In this document: positions 16,744-25,454 of the stretch, piece after piece
How positions within the stretch are numbered: position 1 is the first letter of the stretch
How the letters are laid out: each line of letters opens with the position of its first letter
Assembly: GCF_025215155.1 (NCBI RefSeq)
Contig: NZ_JALHAM010000122.1
Direction: 5' to 3' (one strand)
Source: Dryocola clanedunensis
Lineage (GTDB): Bacteria > Pseudomonadota > Gammaproteobacteria > Enterobacterales > Enterobacteriaceae
Length of the DNA stretch: 64,000 nucleotides
Made by a program: the position numbers and the translations under genes
The notes under the pieces: generated by a model
Seen by the model: only the letters and a program-made list of their open reading frames with translations
Told to the model about the DNA's origin: nothing
Databases searched by the model: none

Positions 16744-16766
16744 AAGGCCGCAGAATCTGCGGCCTT
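16744..16766. terminator. Bidirectional terminator between the transporter gene and tcyP
   Basis: AAGGCCGCAG / CTGCGGCCTT, a perfect 10-bp stem with a 3-base loop. T-rich sequence follows on both strands, and it serves two convergent genes. Confidence 0.92.
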
Positions 16767-16784
16767 GTTTCTTTTTACTAAGAC

Positions 16785-18176
16785 TCAACGGTGAGCGAGT
16801 TCAATCTCTTCTTCGCTGTTGAGGATCTCTTTATCGGTCTGCTTCATTAACTGGCTGGTGATTGTCCCGGCAGTCATTGAACCGCTGACGTTCAGCGCGG
16901 TACGGCCCATATCGATCAGGGGTTCAACGGAGATCAGCAGGGCAACCAGCGTCACCGGCAGGCCCATTGCTGGCAGCACAATCAGTGCGGCGAAGGTCGC
17001 ACCGCCGCCCACGCCGGCCACGCCTGCGGAGCTGATGGTCACGATACCGACCAGTGTGGCGATCCACATTGGGTCCAGCGGGTTAATACCCACCGTTGGG
17101 GCAACCATCACCGCCAGCATTGCCGGGTAAAGACCTGCACAGCCGTTCTGACCGATAGTCGCGCCGAAAGAGGCTGAGAAGCTGGCGATTGACTCGGGCA
17201 CACCCAGACGACGAGTTTGCGCTTCCACGTTCAGCGGAATACTTGCCGCGCTGGACCGGCTGGTAAAGGCAAAGGTCAGCACCGGCCAGACTTTACGGAA
17301 GTATTTCAGCGGGCTGACGCCATTAAAGGCCAGCAGCACGGCGTGGATCCCAAACATAATCGCAAGGCCCAGATACGAGGCGACCACGAAGCTGCCCAGT
17401 TTGATGATGTCCTGCAGGTTAGAGCTGGCGACCACTTTGGTCATCAGCGCCAGTACGCCGTAAGGGGTCAGCTGCATAACAAGACGAACCAGCTTCATCA
17501 CCCAGCTTTGCAGCACGTCGATAGCTGCCAGTACGCGTTCGCCCTTAGGCGCGTCGTCTTTAAGCAATTTCAGCGCAGCAACGCCCAGGAAAGCAGCGAA
17601 GATAACCACGCTGATGATGGACGTTGGGTTGGCACCGGTCAGGTCAGCAAACGGGTTTTTCGGCACGAAGGAGAGGATCAGCTGCGGTACAGACAGATCG
17701 GCAACTTTCCCCACGTAGGTCGACTGGATAGCGCTCAGGCGAGCGGTTTCCGCCGTCCCCTGCACCAGACCTTCAGCGGTCAGGCCGAAGAGATTGGTCA
17801 CCAGAACGCCTACCAGCGCCGCAATGAGCGTGGTGAACAGCAGGGTGCCAATAGTCAGGAAGCTGATTTTACCCAGCGATGAGGCGTTATGCAGTTTGGC
17901 TACCGCGCTCAGAATGGAAACAAACACCAGCGGCATGACGATCATCTGCAGCAGCTGCACATAGCCGTTGCCGACGACGTTAAACCACTGGATGGAATCT
18001 TTCAGTACCTGGCTGTCTTCGCCATAAATGGTATGCAGCGCAATACCAAACACCACGCCGACCACGAGGCCAACCAGTACTTTTTTCGCCAGACTCCACT
18101 GTTTATGACGCGTTTGCGCCAGCAACAGCAGCAGAATAACGAACACGATAACGTTCGCTATAAGTGGAAAATTCAT
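16785..18176 (-). CDS. tcyP: L-cystine:H+ symporter TcyP (YdjN)
   Basis: A 463-residue DAACS-family (dicarboxylate/amino acid:cation symporter) inner-membrane protein that imports cystine. It is nearly identical in length and sequence to E. coli YdjN, starting MNFPLIANVIVFV. The transport-core signatures FTSRSSAASIPLN and GATIGQNGCAG are visible. ATG 18176 has AGGAGA upstream; a longer reading to 18260 is not supported by the family. In E. coli tcyP is part of the CysB regulon; cysB itself starts at the right end of this window. Confidence 0.96.
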   Translation of the reverse strand: MNFPLIANVIVFVILLLLLAQTRHKQWSLAKKVLVGLVVGVVFGIALHTIYGEDSQVLKDSIQWFNVVGNGYVQLLQMIVMPLVFVSILSAVAKLHNASSLGKISFLTIGTLLFTTLIAALVGVLVTNLFGLTAEGLVQGTAETARLSAIQSTYVGKVADLSVPQLILSFVPKNPFADLTGANPTSIISVVIFAAFLGVAALKLLKDDAPKGERVLAAIDVLQSWVMKLVRLVMQLTPYGVLALMTKVVASSNLQDIIKLGSFVVASYLGLAIMFGIHAVLLAFNGVSPLKYFRKVWPVLTFAFTSRSSAASIPLNVEAQTRRLGVPESIASFSASFGATIGQNGCAGLYPAMLAVMVAPTVGINPLDPMWIATLVGIVTISSAGVAGVGGGATFAALIVLPAMGLPVTLVALLISVEPLIDMGRTALNVSGSMTAGTITSQLMKQTDKEILNSEEEIELAHR

Positions 18177-18308
18177 CCCCGTATCTCCTGAAATTATTGT
18201 AGGCAGATGGGACTGGCCCATCTTTATGCTGTAAATCGTATCAGATGTGAAACGGGTCACTTATATTCAAAAGGAATTGATTATTACTAAATGGATAGTT
18301 TCGTGTAT

Positions 18309-18899
18309 TTATTGTTCTGCGTGGTGATTTAAGAAGCTATTAAAGGTCATTTGCAACGAATTTATCATCTGCGAAGACCAGCGCACTGCGCTGTTGTCGG
18401 GCAAACTTTGCGGCATCCACACGGCAAAACCAAACAGCGCCATGCACAGGAAACGTTCCAGCTGGTTGCCTTTTTGCGGCCTGATGACCGGGAAGCGAAA
18501 ACGCCAGCGGCACGGCCAGAGCAAAGGCACGCCGGCAGGGGTCAGCATGTCGGCCAGGATATGGCTCAGATACCCCAGCACCATACCCTGTAGTGCATCT
18601 GCAGGAATGACCCAGCTTTCGGGTACTTTCAGATAGAACAGCGCCAGCCCCGCAAACACGGCAAACAGGCTATGGGTAAAACCCCGGTGACCGCAGGCCC
18701 GGGCGATAGGTTTTGAGATCCACGTCAGACGCTGACCAAGAAACGACTTCGGATGGTCAATATCCGGTAGCAGGCAAGTCAGAATAGCTGAGGGGACAAT
18801 ATGCCACCAGTCGCCCTGAGCCAGCACAGGGGTGAGCTCGGCGTTTTTTGCAAATACTGCGCTGGCTATAGAAAAAAGCAGGTGGCCTTCCGCCGTCAT
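18309..18899 (-). CDS. ydjM: Inner membrane protein YdjM
   Basis: A 196-residue integral membrane protein of the YdjM/YbcI family of predicted membrane-bound metal-dependent hydrolases. The metal-site-like motifs H6 (EGHLLFS), LLPDIDHPKSFLG, GHRGFTHSL and LSHILADMLTPAGVPLLWP are intact. ATG 18899 matches E. coli; a longer frame to 19034 runs into kduD and covers the promoter. In E. coli ydjM is LexA-regulated, and a LexA-like box lies 15 bp upstream here. The SOS role of the protein is unknown. Confidence 0.92.
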   Translation of the reverse strand: MTAEGHLLFSIASAVFAKNAELTPVLAQGDWWHIVPSAILTCLLPDIDHPKSFLGQRLTWISKPIARACGHRGFTHSLFAVFAGLALFYLKVPESWVIPADALQGMVLGYLSHILADMLTPAGVPLLWPCRWRFRFPVIRPQKGNQLERFLCMALFGFAVWMPQSLPDNSAVRWSSQMINSLQMTFNSFLNHHAEQ

Positions 18900-18914
18900 G
18901 ATAATACCCGGGAG

Positions 18915-18934
18915 AACTGTCAATTCATCCAGTA
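18915..18934 (-). promoter_or_regulatory. LexA box of ydjM
   Basis: On the minus strand TACTGGATGAATTGACAGTT carries CTG-N10-CAG with good flanks. A candidate promoter (TTCCGC and TATACT, 17 bp apart) overlaps the site. It is a weaker match than the cho box. Confidence 0.62.
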
Positions 18935-19011
18935 TAGGGTTTTTATACAGTGGGCGGAAGAGGTGACGCTGTAACATTTTATCACTGCCATGAATACATG
19001 ATGCGATGTGA

Positions 19012-19773
19012 TTAGCGTGCCAGCCATCCCCCATCTACAGCAATCGTGTAGCCATTGATATAATCTGAGGCACGGGAGGCGAGGAATACGGCGGCACCCT
19101 GCAAATCTTCCGGCGTTCCCCAGCGGCCAGCCGGGATCCTGGCAAGAATCTCTTGGTTTCTGACCTCGTCTTCCCGCAGTTGCTGCGTGTTGTTGGTCGC
19201 CATATAGCCAGGCGCGATAGCATTGACGTTGATGTTGTGCGCTGCCCATTCATTGGCCAGCAGGCGCGTTACGCCCAGCACGGCACTTTTCGATGCCGTA
19301 TAAGACGGCACCCGAATCCCGCCCTGAAAAGAGAGCATGGAGGCGATATTGATGATTTTGCCGCCACCCTGTTGTTTGATGAACTGCTTCGCAACGGCCT
19401 GGGAGAGGAAAAACAGCGACTTAATATTAAGGTTCATCACGTCGTCCCAGTCCTTTTCACTAAACTCCAGCGCGTCGGCCCGACGGATGGTTCCTGCGTT
19501 GTTCACCAGCACGTCGATTTTGCCCATTTGCGCCACGGCCTGCGCGACGACATCGGGAATCACTGATGGCTGGCTCAGGTCAGCCTGAACAGCAGCAAAG
19601 CGACGTCCCAATGCGGCCACCTTTTCCGCCGTTTCCTGTGGGGTTTTGCGACCCACGCCAATAATGTCGCAGCCGGCCTCGGCAAGTCCGAGCGCCATGC
19701 CCTGGCCCAGCCCCGTGTCACATCCGGTGACCAGAGCAACCTTCCCCTGCAGATTAAAAGCGTCAAGAATCAT
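19012..19773 (-). CDS. kduD: 2-dehydro-3-deoxy-D-gluconate 5-dehydrogenase KduD
   Basis: A 253-residue SDR equal in length to E. coli KduD, with TGCDTGLGQGMALGLA (cofactor loop), LVNNAGTIRR, Y-x-x-x-K in SYTASKSAV and the C-terminus GYTIAVDGGWLAR. It interconverts 2,5-diketo-3-deoxygluconate and KDG in hexuronate and pectin-fragment degradation. ATG 19773 matches the family start. It stands alone, without kduI, inserted between ydjM and hxpB. A KdgR-like operator lies 80 bp upstream, supporting a role in the uronate regulon. Confidence 0.92.
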   Translation of the reverse strand: MILDAFNLQGKVALVTGCDTGLGQGMALGLAEAGCDIIGVGRKTPQETAEKVAALGRRFAAVQADLSQPSVIPDVVAQAVAQMGKIDVLVNNAGTIRRADALEFSEKDWDDVMNLNIKSLFFLSQAVAKQFIKQQGGGKIINIASMLSFQGGIRVPSYTASKSAVLGVTRLLANEWAAHNINVNAIAPGYMATNNTQQLREDEVRNQEILARIPAGRWGTPEDLQGAAVFLASRASDYINGYTIAVDGGWLAR

Positions 19774-19852
19774 AATTACCCCGATAAAGTTCAGGCGCAC
19801 ACCGGCGCGTGTCTAAACAGGATAGGTAGGAGGGCGCAGAAACACAAATAAA

Positions 19853-19871
19853 TATGAAATGGCGTTTCAAA
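19853..19871. promoter_or_regulatory. KdgR-like operator before kduD
   Basis: TATGAAATGGCGTTTCAAA matches the KdgR consensus (AATRAAAYNNYRTTTYATT) with intact GAAA and TTTC arms and a 5-base spacer. It lies 80-98 bp upstream of the kduD start. Confidence 0.6.
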
Positions 19872-19897
19872 AATATGACGTGTGCGACATTACCAAA

Positions 19898-19915
19898 GGG
19901 CGGCCTTCGCCGCCC
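19898..19915 (-). terminator. Probable terminator of hxpB
   Basis: GGGCGGC / GCCGCCC, a 7-bp GC-rich stem with a 4-base loop just past the hxpB stop. On the minus strand it is followed by only TTT, so it is modest. Confidence 0.5.
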
Positions 19916-19923
19916 CGGCTATT

Positions 19924-20592
19924 TTACCCGCGCAGATGCGACGCGGTAAGGTCAACTAAGGTGTTCAGCTTCACGTCGGCCAGGCACCAGCGTGGGTTGG
20001 CCCGGTTTTCTTCGGCTGGCACAACTATCGACCGCATACGCGCCGCTTTGGTGGCAATCATGCCATTAACGGAGTCTTCAAGGGTGACGCAGCACAGCGG
20101 GTCGATACCCAGCTTTGCCGCTGCATCAAGATAGACCTGCGGGTGAGGTTTGCTGAACGCCAGGTGCTCGGCTGAGGCAATCGCGTCAAACTGCTCGCGT
20201 AAAGCAAACATTTCAAGAACGCGCTCCAGCATATGTAGCGGGGAGGCGGAGGCCAGACCTACCTTAAGTCCCTGAGTCTTGCAAAGCGCTATGGCTTCGC
20301 GCACGCCGGGCAGCAACGGCTGACGCTCTTCGACCAGACTAATGGCACGAGCGATCACGCGCTGAGTCACTTCTTCCCGTGAAGGGCCATTCCACGGCTG
20401 TTGGGCAAACCATAAATCAACAACCAAGTCGATACGCAGGCCAAGCGTATCGGGTAATTCGTTACGGCGGGTGATATCCACCCCAAGGCTAGCCATGACT
20501 TCTAATTCAGCCTCATCCCACAATGGTTCAGAATCGATCAGTAAACCATCCATATCAAAAATTGCAGCTAATACCTGGCGCGTGTTGGCCAT
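19924..20592 (-). CDS. hxpB: Hexitol phosphatase B (HAD family; YniC)
   Basis: A 222-residue HAD-like phosphatase that acts on 2-deoxyglucose-6-phosphate, mannitol-1-phosphate and sorbitol-6-phosphate in E. coli. Motif I is DMDG at residues 13-16, motif II is LASAS, motif III includes the Lys in AFSKPHP, and motif IV is LEDSVNG. The length is as in E. coli YniC. It is divergent from yniB. Confidence 0.94.
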   Translation of the reverse strand: MANTRQVLAAIFDMDGLLIDSEPLWDEAELEVMASLGVDITRRNELPDTLGLRIDLVVDLWFAQQPWNGPSREEVTQRVIARAISLVEERQPLLPGVREAIALCKTQGLKVGLASASPLHMLERVLEMFALREQFDAIASAEHLAFSKPHPQVYLDAAAKLGIDPLCCVTLEDSVNGMIATKAARMRSIVVPAEENRANPRWCLADVKLNTLVDLTASHLRG

Positions 20593-20758
20593 CTCAGGAC
20601 TCCTGTCAGCGTTTATTTAAAATATTGGCCCTATGAATAGCGGGAAAAGTCACCGGTTGCCACTGCTTTTATGAAAATCGCTCGCATAGCTCAGGCGCAA
20701 TGCGCTAAATCCTTGTAGACTTTGTGCCAGTCAGTTGCGTCTTAACAAAGGGGAAAGA

Positions 20759-21295
20759 ATGACGTATCAACAAGCTGGACGCATTGCGGTGCTGAAACGC
20801 GTTGCCGGTTGGGTGATTTTCATCCCAGCGGTGATTTCCACGCTAATCTCTGTACTGAAGTTTATGTATGAGCATAGCGAAAAGCAGCCGGGTATCGATG
20901 CCGTCATGATGGACTTCGCCCATGTGATGATTGAGATGATGCGTTTTAATACGCCGTTCCTGAATTTCTTCTGGTATAACTCGCCGCAGCCGGAGTTTCA
21001 TCAGCATACGAACGTTCTGTTCTGGGTAATTTTCGCGCTGATTTTTGTGGGGCTTGCCCTGCAGGCTTCTGGGGCGCGGATGAGTCGCCAGGCTACATTC
21101 CTGCGTGAGGGTGTCCAGGATCAGCTGATTCTTGAGCAGGCGAAAGGGGCAGAGGGCTTAAACAAAGCGCAGCTGGATGCCAAAATTGTGGTGCCACGCC
21201 ATACTATCTTCCTGCAATTCTTTCCGCTGTACATCCTGCCGGTGATTGTGATTATCGCAGGCTACTTCTTCTTCTCATTGCTCGGTTTTATCTAA
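20759..21295 (+). CDS. yniB: Inner membrane protein YniB
   Basis: A 178-residue protein of unknown function, orthologous to E. coli YniB. Hydrophobic segments lie near residues 15-35, about 80-100, and at the C-terminus (LPVIVIIAGYFFFSLLGFI), so it is membrane-bound. ATG 20759 is preceded by AAAGGGGAAAG; an in-frame upstream start (20735) has no such site. Its neighbours are the same as in E. coli. Confidence 0.9.
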   Translation: MTYQQAGRIAVLKRVAGWVIFIPAVISTLISVLKFMYEHSEKQPGIDAVMMDFAHVMIEMMRFNTPFLNFFWYNSPQPEFHQHTNVLFWVIFALIFVGLALQASGARMSRQATFLREGVQDQLILEQAKGAEGLNKAQLDAKIVVPRHTIFLQFFPLYILPVIVIIAGYFFFSLLGFI

Positions 21296-21300
21296 GCAGT

Positions 21301-21326
21301 AAACCACTCCTGAGCAGGAGTGGTTT
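21301..21326. terminator. Bidirectional terminator between yniB and yniA
   Basis: AAACCACTCCTG / CAGGAGTGGTTT is a perfect inverted repeat of 12 bp with a 2-base centre, between two convergent genes. T-tracts are short on both strands. Confidence 0.75.
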
Positions 21327-21335
21327 AACCCGTTC

Positions 21336-22196
21336 CTAGGCGGCAAGAAGGCGATCCAATGCTTTTTGTGCGGTCACGAGATGCTGTCCGCCAAACAGGA
21401 TGGCACGGTTAAGCAAAGTATAAAGCTGGTAGACAGGCTGACGGTCTAAAAAGCCGGAAGGAAGCGGGGAGACCGACTGATAGCCGTCATAGATTTGCGG
21501 CGGCTGGTCAGGATGCAGCGGCAGCATCGCCAGATCGCACTCTCTGTCACCCCAGTAACAGGCCGGGTCGTAGATAAACGGCCCGTCTGGCCCCAGCGCA
21601 CAGTTCCCAGACCATAAATCCCCGTGAAGCAAAGAGGGCTGCGGCTGGTGCGAGGCGAGGGATTGATGCACAAAATCGACGATAAGATCGATATCCCCAA
21701 GATGGATGCCCTTTTCGGCAGCCATTTCCAGCTGCCAGCCGATGCGCTGTTCAGCAAAAAATGTCGACCAGCGTCGTTGCCAGGCGTTAGGTTGGGGGGT
21801 GGTGGAAAGATCGTTATCAAAATCGAGCCCAAATTGCGGCTGATCGCTCCATTCATGCAGCCGCGCAAGCTGCTGCCCGAGAAGAAACGCATTATGGGCA
21901 TCAAGCGGTTTGGCTGGCAGATACTCCAGCAGCAGGAAGGCGTAATCTCTGTCGCTCCCTAATCCCCAGACTTTCGGCACCCGTACCGTATTGCTGCGTG
22001 ACAGCAACTCCAGCTGGTCGGCTTCCGCTGTGAAGATCGGCAGCATCTCCCGTTCGTCGCTTTTGACAAAAATCTCATGACCGGCGTAGCGGATTCGCCA
22101 GGCCGCGTGGATCTCCCCGCCGGGCAGTTCGGTGCGTTGTTCAACTTCAGCCTCTCCCAACTGCTCACTCAACAGACGACTGATGGCTTGCCACAT
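21336..22196 (-). CDS. yniA: Fructosamine kinase-family protein YniA
   Basis: A 286-residue kinase-like protein of the fructosamine/ketosamine-3-kinase family, as long as E. coli YniA. The phosphotransferase signatures are LLHGDLWSGNCALG (catalytic loop) and FIYDPACYWGDRECDLAM (metal-binding DxD-like block). The family phosphorylates protein-bound ketosamines or ribulosamines in deglycation; the substrate in bacteria is not fixed. ATG 22196 matches E. coli (MWQAISRLLSEQLGE); a reading from 22271 adds 25 unsupported residues. Confidence 0.93.
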   Translation of the reverse strand: MWQAISRLLSEQLGEAEVEQRTELPGGEIHAAWRIRYAGHEIFVKSDEREMLPIFTAEADQLELLSRSNTVRVPKVWGLGSDRDYAFLLLEYLPAKPLDAHNAFLLGQQLARLHEWSDQPQFGLDFDNDLSTTPQPNAWQRRWSTFFAEQRIGWQLEMAAEKGIHLGDIDLIVDFVHQSLASHQPQPSLLHGDLWSGNCALGPDGPFIYDPACYWGDRECDLAMLPLHPDQPPQIYDGYQSVSPLPSGFLDRQPVYQLYTLLNRAILFGGQHLVTAQKALDRLLAA

Positions 22197-22296
22197 GATA
22201 TGTCCTCCCAGTTGCTCTGGTAGATCATTAGCTTGCACTGTTAACCGGGTAAAAACCTGGAACCAACGCACAACCCCGGTCAGGATTTAATTTAAA

Positions 22297-22590
22297 TTAC
22301 GCTTCGCGACGCTTTTTCCACTCTTCCCAGGTTGTCACGGTAACTTCTGGTTCAACGCCCAGGGCAACATGACCCAGTCCTTTGGTCAGCTCTTCCACCT
22401 CCTGAACGGACAATGCACTGACCAGGCCGTAAGTGTTGGTCCCAAGCTCATGAATTTTCCCATCATCATCGCTCATCGTGAGGAGAAAACCACCGCGAGT
22501 CAGGTGGTTATTGAGCTCATTGATATCGGTAAGGCTTTCTTCTTTATACTTAACGGTGACGACATAGCGCACAATGTCCCCATTACTCAT
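22297..22590 (-). CDS. ydiZ: GhoS-like small protein YdiZ
   Basis: A 97-residue protein orthologous to E. coli YdiZ. Its pattern (YVVTVKY, then a glycine before LTMSDDDGK, N-T-Y-G, SALSVQEVEEL and a C-terminal TTWEEW) follows that of GhoS, the endoribonuclease antitoxin of the type V GhoT/GhoS system. No GhoT-like small membrane toxin is adjacent, so it is an orphan and its function is not established. It lies between yniA and pfkB, the E. coli order. Confidence 0.85.
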   Translation of the reverse strand: MSNGDIVRYVVTVKYKEESLTDINELNNHLTRGGFLLTMSDDDGKIHELGTNTYGLVSALSVQEVEELTKGLGHVALGVEPEVTVTTWEEWKKRREA

Positions 22591-22690
22591 GGTTCACCTC
22601 ATTGTTATCCCAAAGGTTTTAGCATAGTTCATCTGTATGAAATGGCGAGAATTAGCGCAACGGCCCCCTATACGGAGGCCCTAAGAGAGA

Positions 22691-23620
22691 TTAACTGCGA
22701 AGGTAATCGTAGATTTTCTGTGTATTTTCAAGAGAGCACAGGCGGGTGCCCTGATTGATCGTCGCAGCGCTACCGGCCGCCACACCGAAGCGAACCATAT
22801 CCAACAGCGACGCGCCTTCTGCCAGCTTCAGCGTCATGGCTCCCACCATGCTGTCACCCGCGCCAACGGTGCTCTGACTTTTAATCGGCGGCGGTACAAC
22901 CTGGACACATGCTGTGGCATCAACGCCCAGCGCACCCTGTGGGCCGAGAGAGACAATCACGCGGTGTGCCTGCCCACTCTGGACAATTTCCTGCGCAGCC
23001 TGGCGGACATCGTCCGGCTGTGTTAAATCACGATTAACCAGCGCGCTTAGCTCTTTCTGGTTGGGCTTGACCAGCTCAATATTACCGATAGCCAGCGTTG
23101 CCTTCAGCGCCTCACCCGAGCTGTCCACAATGCAGCGAATACCTTTATGCTGCGCGGCTTTCACCAGCGAACAGAGTTTTGCGACCTCGATACCCGGTGG
23201 CAGGCTGCCGCTTATTACCAAAATGGAACCCGCTTCAATCATCAGCACTTTCTCTTCCAGGCGACGGAACTCATCGTCAGTAAGGGCTGCGCCGGGCATG
23301 ACGAAACGATACTGCTCACCGGTGGATTCGGCGTGAACGTGGAGATTTTGACGGGTCCAGTCCCTTGATTCTACGGTGTCTGTTGCAACCTGTTCATCAA
23401 GCAGCAGGGCAGAGAGATGCTCACCGGTAGCACCGCCTGCCGGGAAGATGGCCGTGGCTTTTCCGCCAAGATGGGATATTGCTCGTGCGACGTTAATCCC
23501 ACCGCCTCCGGGTTCGAATACGGGGGCGCTACATCGTAATTTACCTTCGGGATAAATTTGCGGGGTAAGGGTGGCGCTGTCGAGAGAGGGTGCAAGAGTC
23601 AATGTATAGATGCGTGCCAT
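22691..23620 (-). CDS. pfkB: 6-phosphofructokinase II
   Basis: A 309-residue PfkB/ribokinase-family kinase that phosphorylates fructose 6-phosphate, the minor phosphofructokinase. Family signatures are GGGGINVARAISHLGGKA (residues about 37-54) and the C-terminal STVGAGDSMVGA with the catalytic Asp. AAAGGAGG sits 4 bp before the ATG. Length and neighbours are as in E. coli. Confidence 0.97.
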   Translation of the reverse strand: MARIYTLTLAPSLDSATLTPQIYPEGKLRCSAPVFEPGGGGINVARAISHLGGKATAIFPAGGATGEHLSALLLDEQVATDTVESRDWTRQNLHVHAESTGEQYRFVMPGAALTDDEFRRLEEKVLMIEAGSILVISGSLPPGIEVAKLCSLVKAAQHKGIRCIVDSSGEALKATLAIGNIELVKPNQKELSALVNRDLTQPDDVRQAAQEIVQSGQAHRVIVSLGPQGALGVDATACVQVVPPPIKSQSTVGAGDSMVGAMTLKLAEGASLLDMVRFGVAAGSAATINQGTRLCSLENTQKIYDYLRS

Positions 23621-23906
23621 GTGACCTCCTTTTTCATGAATGTAGAGCTTAGCACCATTCCGGAGGGATCAATTTTAATTAATGTCATGATTTTTCAATG
23701 TATTGTCAAAAAGCAAGCTCTGGCTATCTATATGAAAATAAAGATGTTTTAAGAGGCCTCTTATTCAAAAAATGAAAGAAGAATTCATTGCTATGTTATT
23801 CGGGCTTTTTTATAATTTGTAACCTTTCTGTAGGGCATAAACGTTTGATCCCAACAGAAGATTCCGGAACCTTAGTGGTTTCTTTTTTTGTCGTACGGAT
23901 TAATAA

Positions 23907-24665
23907 ATGAAGCTTGTTAAGACAGTACCGGCTGCAATCTTGCTGACCGGAAGTGCGCTTTTGAGTCACTTTGCAGTTGCAGATACCACGGTTTTCACTG
24001 TCATGGATGACCCCAGTACCGCGAAAAAACCTTTCGAAGGTAACCTTAACGCCGGTTATCTTGCCCAATCCGGCAATACCCAAAGCTCTACGCTGACCGC
24101 CAATACCAATATGACCTGGTATAGCGATGCAATGGCATGGTCTATCTGGGGGAATGCTAATAATACCTCCGCAAATGACGAGCGCTCCTCTGAGACTTAC
24201 GCAGCCGGTGGTCGTAGCCGTTACAATATGACGGATAGCGACTATCTCTTCGGCCAGGCAAGTTGGTTGACCGACAGGTACAACGGCTATCACGCACGTG
24301 ATGTGCTCACCGCGGGTTATGGTCGGCAGTTCTATAGTGGCCCGGTACATTTCTTCCGTCTTGAATTCGGTCCGGGTGTGCGTTACGACGAATATACAGA
24401 AGGCGGCCATGAAACCCAGGCGCTGGGCTACGCGTCAGGCATTTATAACTGGCAGCTTACGGACAATGCGAAGTTTATTCAGGGTGTTTCCGTGTTGGGC
24501 AGCGAAGATACAACGGTTAACTCAGAAACCGGTCTGGAAGTCGCTATCAACGAACATTTTGGCCTGAAGGTGGCTTACAACGTGACCTGGAACTCCAATC
24601 CACCGGATTCGGCTCCAGACCATACCGACCGAAAGACTGCTATTACTCTCGGCTATAAGATGTAA
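23907..24665 (+). CDS. ydiY: Acid-inducible outer-membrane-type protein YdiY (DUF481)
   Basis: A 252-residue protein with a signal peptide ending near SHFAVA (about residue 26), followed by a DUF481 beta-rich domain with many alternating aromatic strands and a C-terminal ITLGYKM, suggesting an outer-membrane barrel. It is orthologous to E. coli YdiY, reported as acid-induced; its role is unknown. It is divergent from pfkB and followed by a strong terminator. The 23621-23906 gap is AT-rich and must hold both promoters. Confidence 0.93.
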   Translation: MKLVKTVPAAILLTGSALLSHFAVADTTVFTVMDDPSTAKKPFEGNLNAGYLAQSGNTQSSTLTANTNMTWYSDAMAWSIWGNANNTSANDERSSETYAAGGRSRYNMTDSDYLFGQASWLTDRYNGYHARDVLTAGYGRQFYSGPVHFFRLEFGPGVRYDEYTEGGHETQALGYASGIYNWQLTDNAKFIQGVSVLGSEDTTVNSETGLEVAINEHFGLKVAYNVTWNSNPPDSAPDHTDRKTAITLGYKM

Positions 24666-24685
24666 TTGCCCCAGCCAGAGTGCAT

Positions 24686-24717
24686 AAAAAGCCACGGGTT
24701 AACACCGGTGGCTTTTT
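24686..24717. terminator. Bidirectional terminator after ydiY
   Basis: AAAAAGCCAC / GTGGCTTTTT, a 10-bp stem with T-runs on both strands. It lies between ydiY (+) and the 84-residue gene at 24726 (-). Confidence 0.9.
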
Positions 24718-24725
24718 TGTTTCTG

Positions 24726-24980
24726 TTATCTGTGGAAAATCCAGGCTTTGCCTACGCCGCCGGTATCCGACATTAAATCCTCGCAGTGGCAAATATGCAG
24801 ACGGATAACCTCCAGCAGGTCTAAAAAGTCCTGCTGCCGGGTATCGGCAGCCTTAGTCATGACGATAACATCCATCTGAGGATCATCCTGCGAGAGGGTG
24901 ATATCCATTTTTAAGACTGACATCAGTCCTTTGTACCTGTCATAAAGTCCTTTCGGAACAATAAACGATATGTCGGCCAT
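24726..24980 (-). CDS. Uncharacterised 84-residue protein, paralogue 1
   Basis: I do not recognise this family. The protein starts MADISFIVPKGLYDRYKGL and ends GKAWIFHR. It has no signal peptide or membrane segment and looks like a small cytoplasmic alpha/beta domain, with a long helix around DFLDLLEVIRLHICHC. The start is well supported by AAAGGAGG 7 bp upstream. It aligns without gaps to the next gene (25200-25454), with about half the residues identical, so the two arose by tandem duplication. No partner gene of known function is adjacent. Confidence 0.75.
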   Translation of the reverse strand: MADISFIVPKGLYDRYKGLMSVLKMDITLSQDDPQMDVIVMTKAADTRQQDFLDLLEVIRLHICHCEDLMSDTGGVGKAWIFHR

Positions 24981-25199
24981 AAGACCTCCTTTATATGGGG
25001 GGATAGATTTATCGGTTGCCCCATACAGAACTTTAGTGCAAATCTACCACTGCCCGATGCTGACTAGCTGGATAAGGTTATTTTCCAGTGCAAAAACAAA
25101 TTACTAAACCATTTCCGCCGTGGCTGCAAAACATCCCAGGCTCTGGGGAAATCGACAGTGAAAAGCCATCGGACTTACCCCAGTGGTGCTTTGCTTGTG

Positions 25200-25454
25200 C
25201 TATTTGTGAAAAATCCACACTTTTCCCGCGCCACCAGCCTCGGTGGTTAAGCCTTCTGCACGGCAAATAAACAGGCGCATAGCCTCTACTAAATCTAGAA
25301 AATCCTTTTCGTCACCCCCCTTTACGCATGACATTTCATGAATGTCCACCGACGGGTCATCCTGAGAAACCGCGATGTCCATCTTTAGCAATGGAATGAT
25401 TGCTTTGTATTTACCATAAATTCCTTTCGGAAGAATAAACGTTGCGTCGGCCAT
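25200..25454 (-). CDS. Uncharacterised 84-residue protein, paralogue 2
   Basis: Gap-free paralogue of the 24726-24980 protein. Conserved positions include MAD, F-I, PKG-Y-YK, LKMDI, SQDDP, DFLDL, the helix Arg-Leu, Ile-Cys, and the C-terminal GG-GK-WIFH. AAGGAT precedes the ATG. Both genes have an ACTTTAG block about 50 bp before the start codon, so the promoter region was probably duplicated too. The two genes are 219 bp apart; the spacer shows no terminator I would trust. Function unknown. Confidence 0.75.
   Translation of the reverse strand: MADATFILPKGIYGKYKAIIPLLKMDIAVSQDDPSVDIHEMSCVKGGDEKDFLDLVEAMRLFICRAEGLTTEAGGAGKVWIFHK

Noticed and set aside
25088..25270. 60-codon frame between the tandem 84-residue genes
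   Set aside because: It overlaps the end of the better-supported gene on the other strand and lacks a ribosome site.
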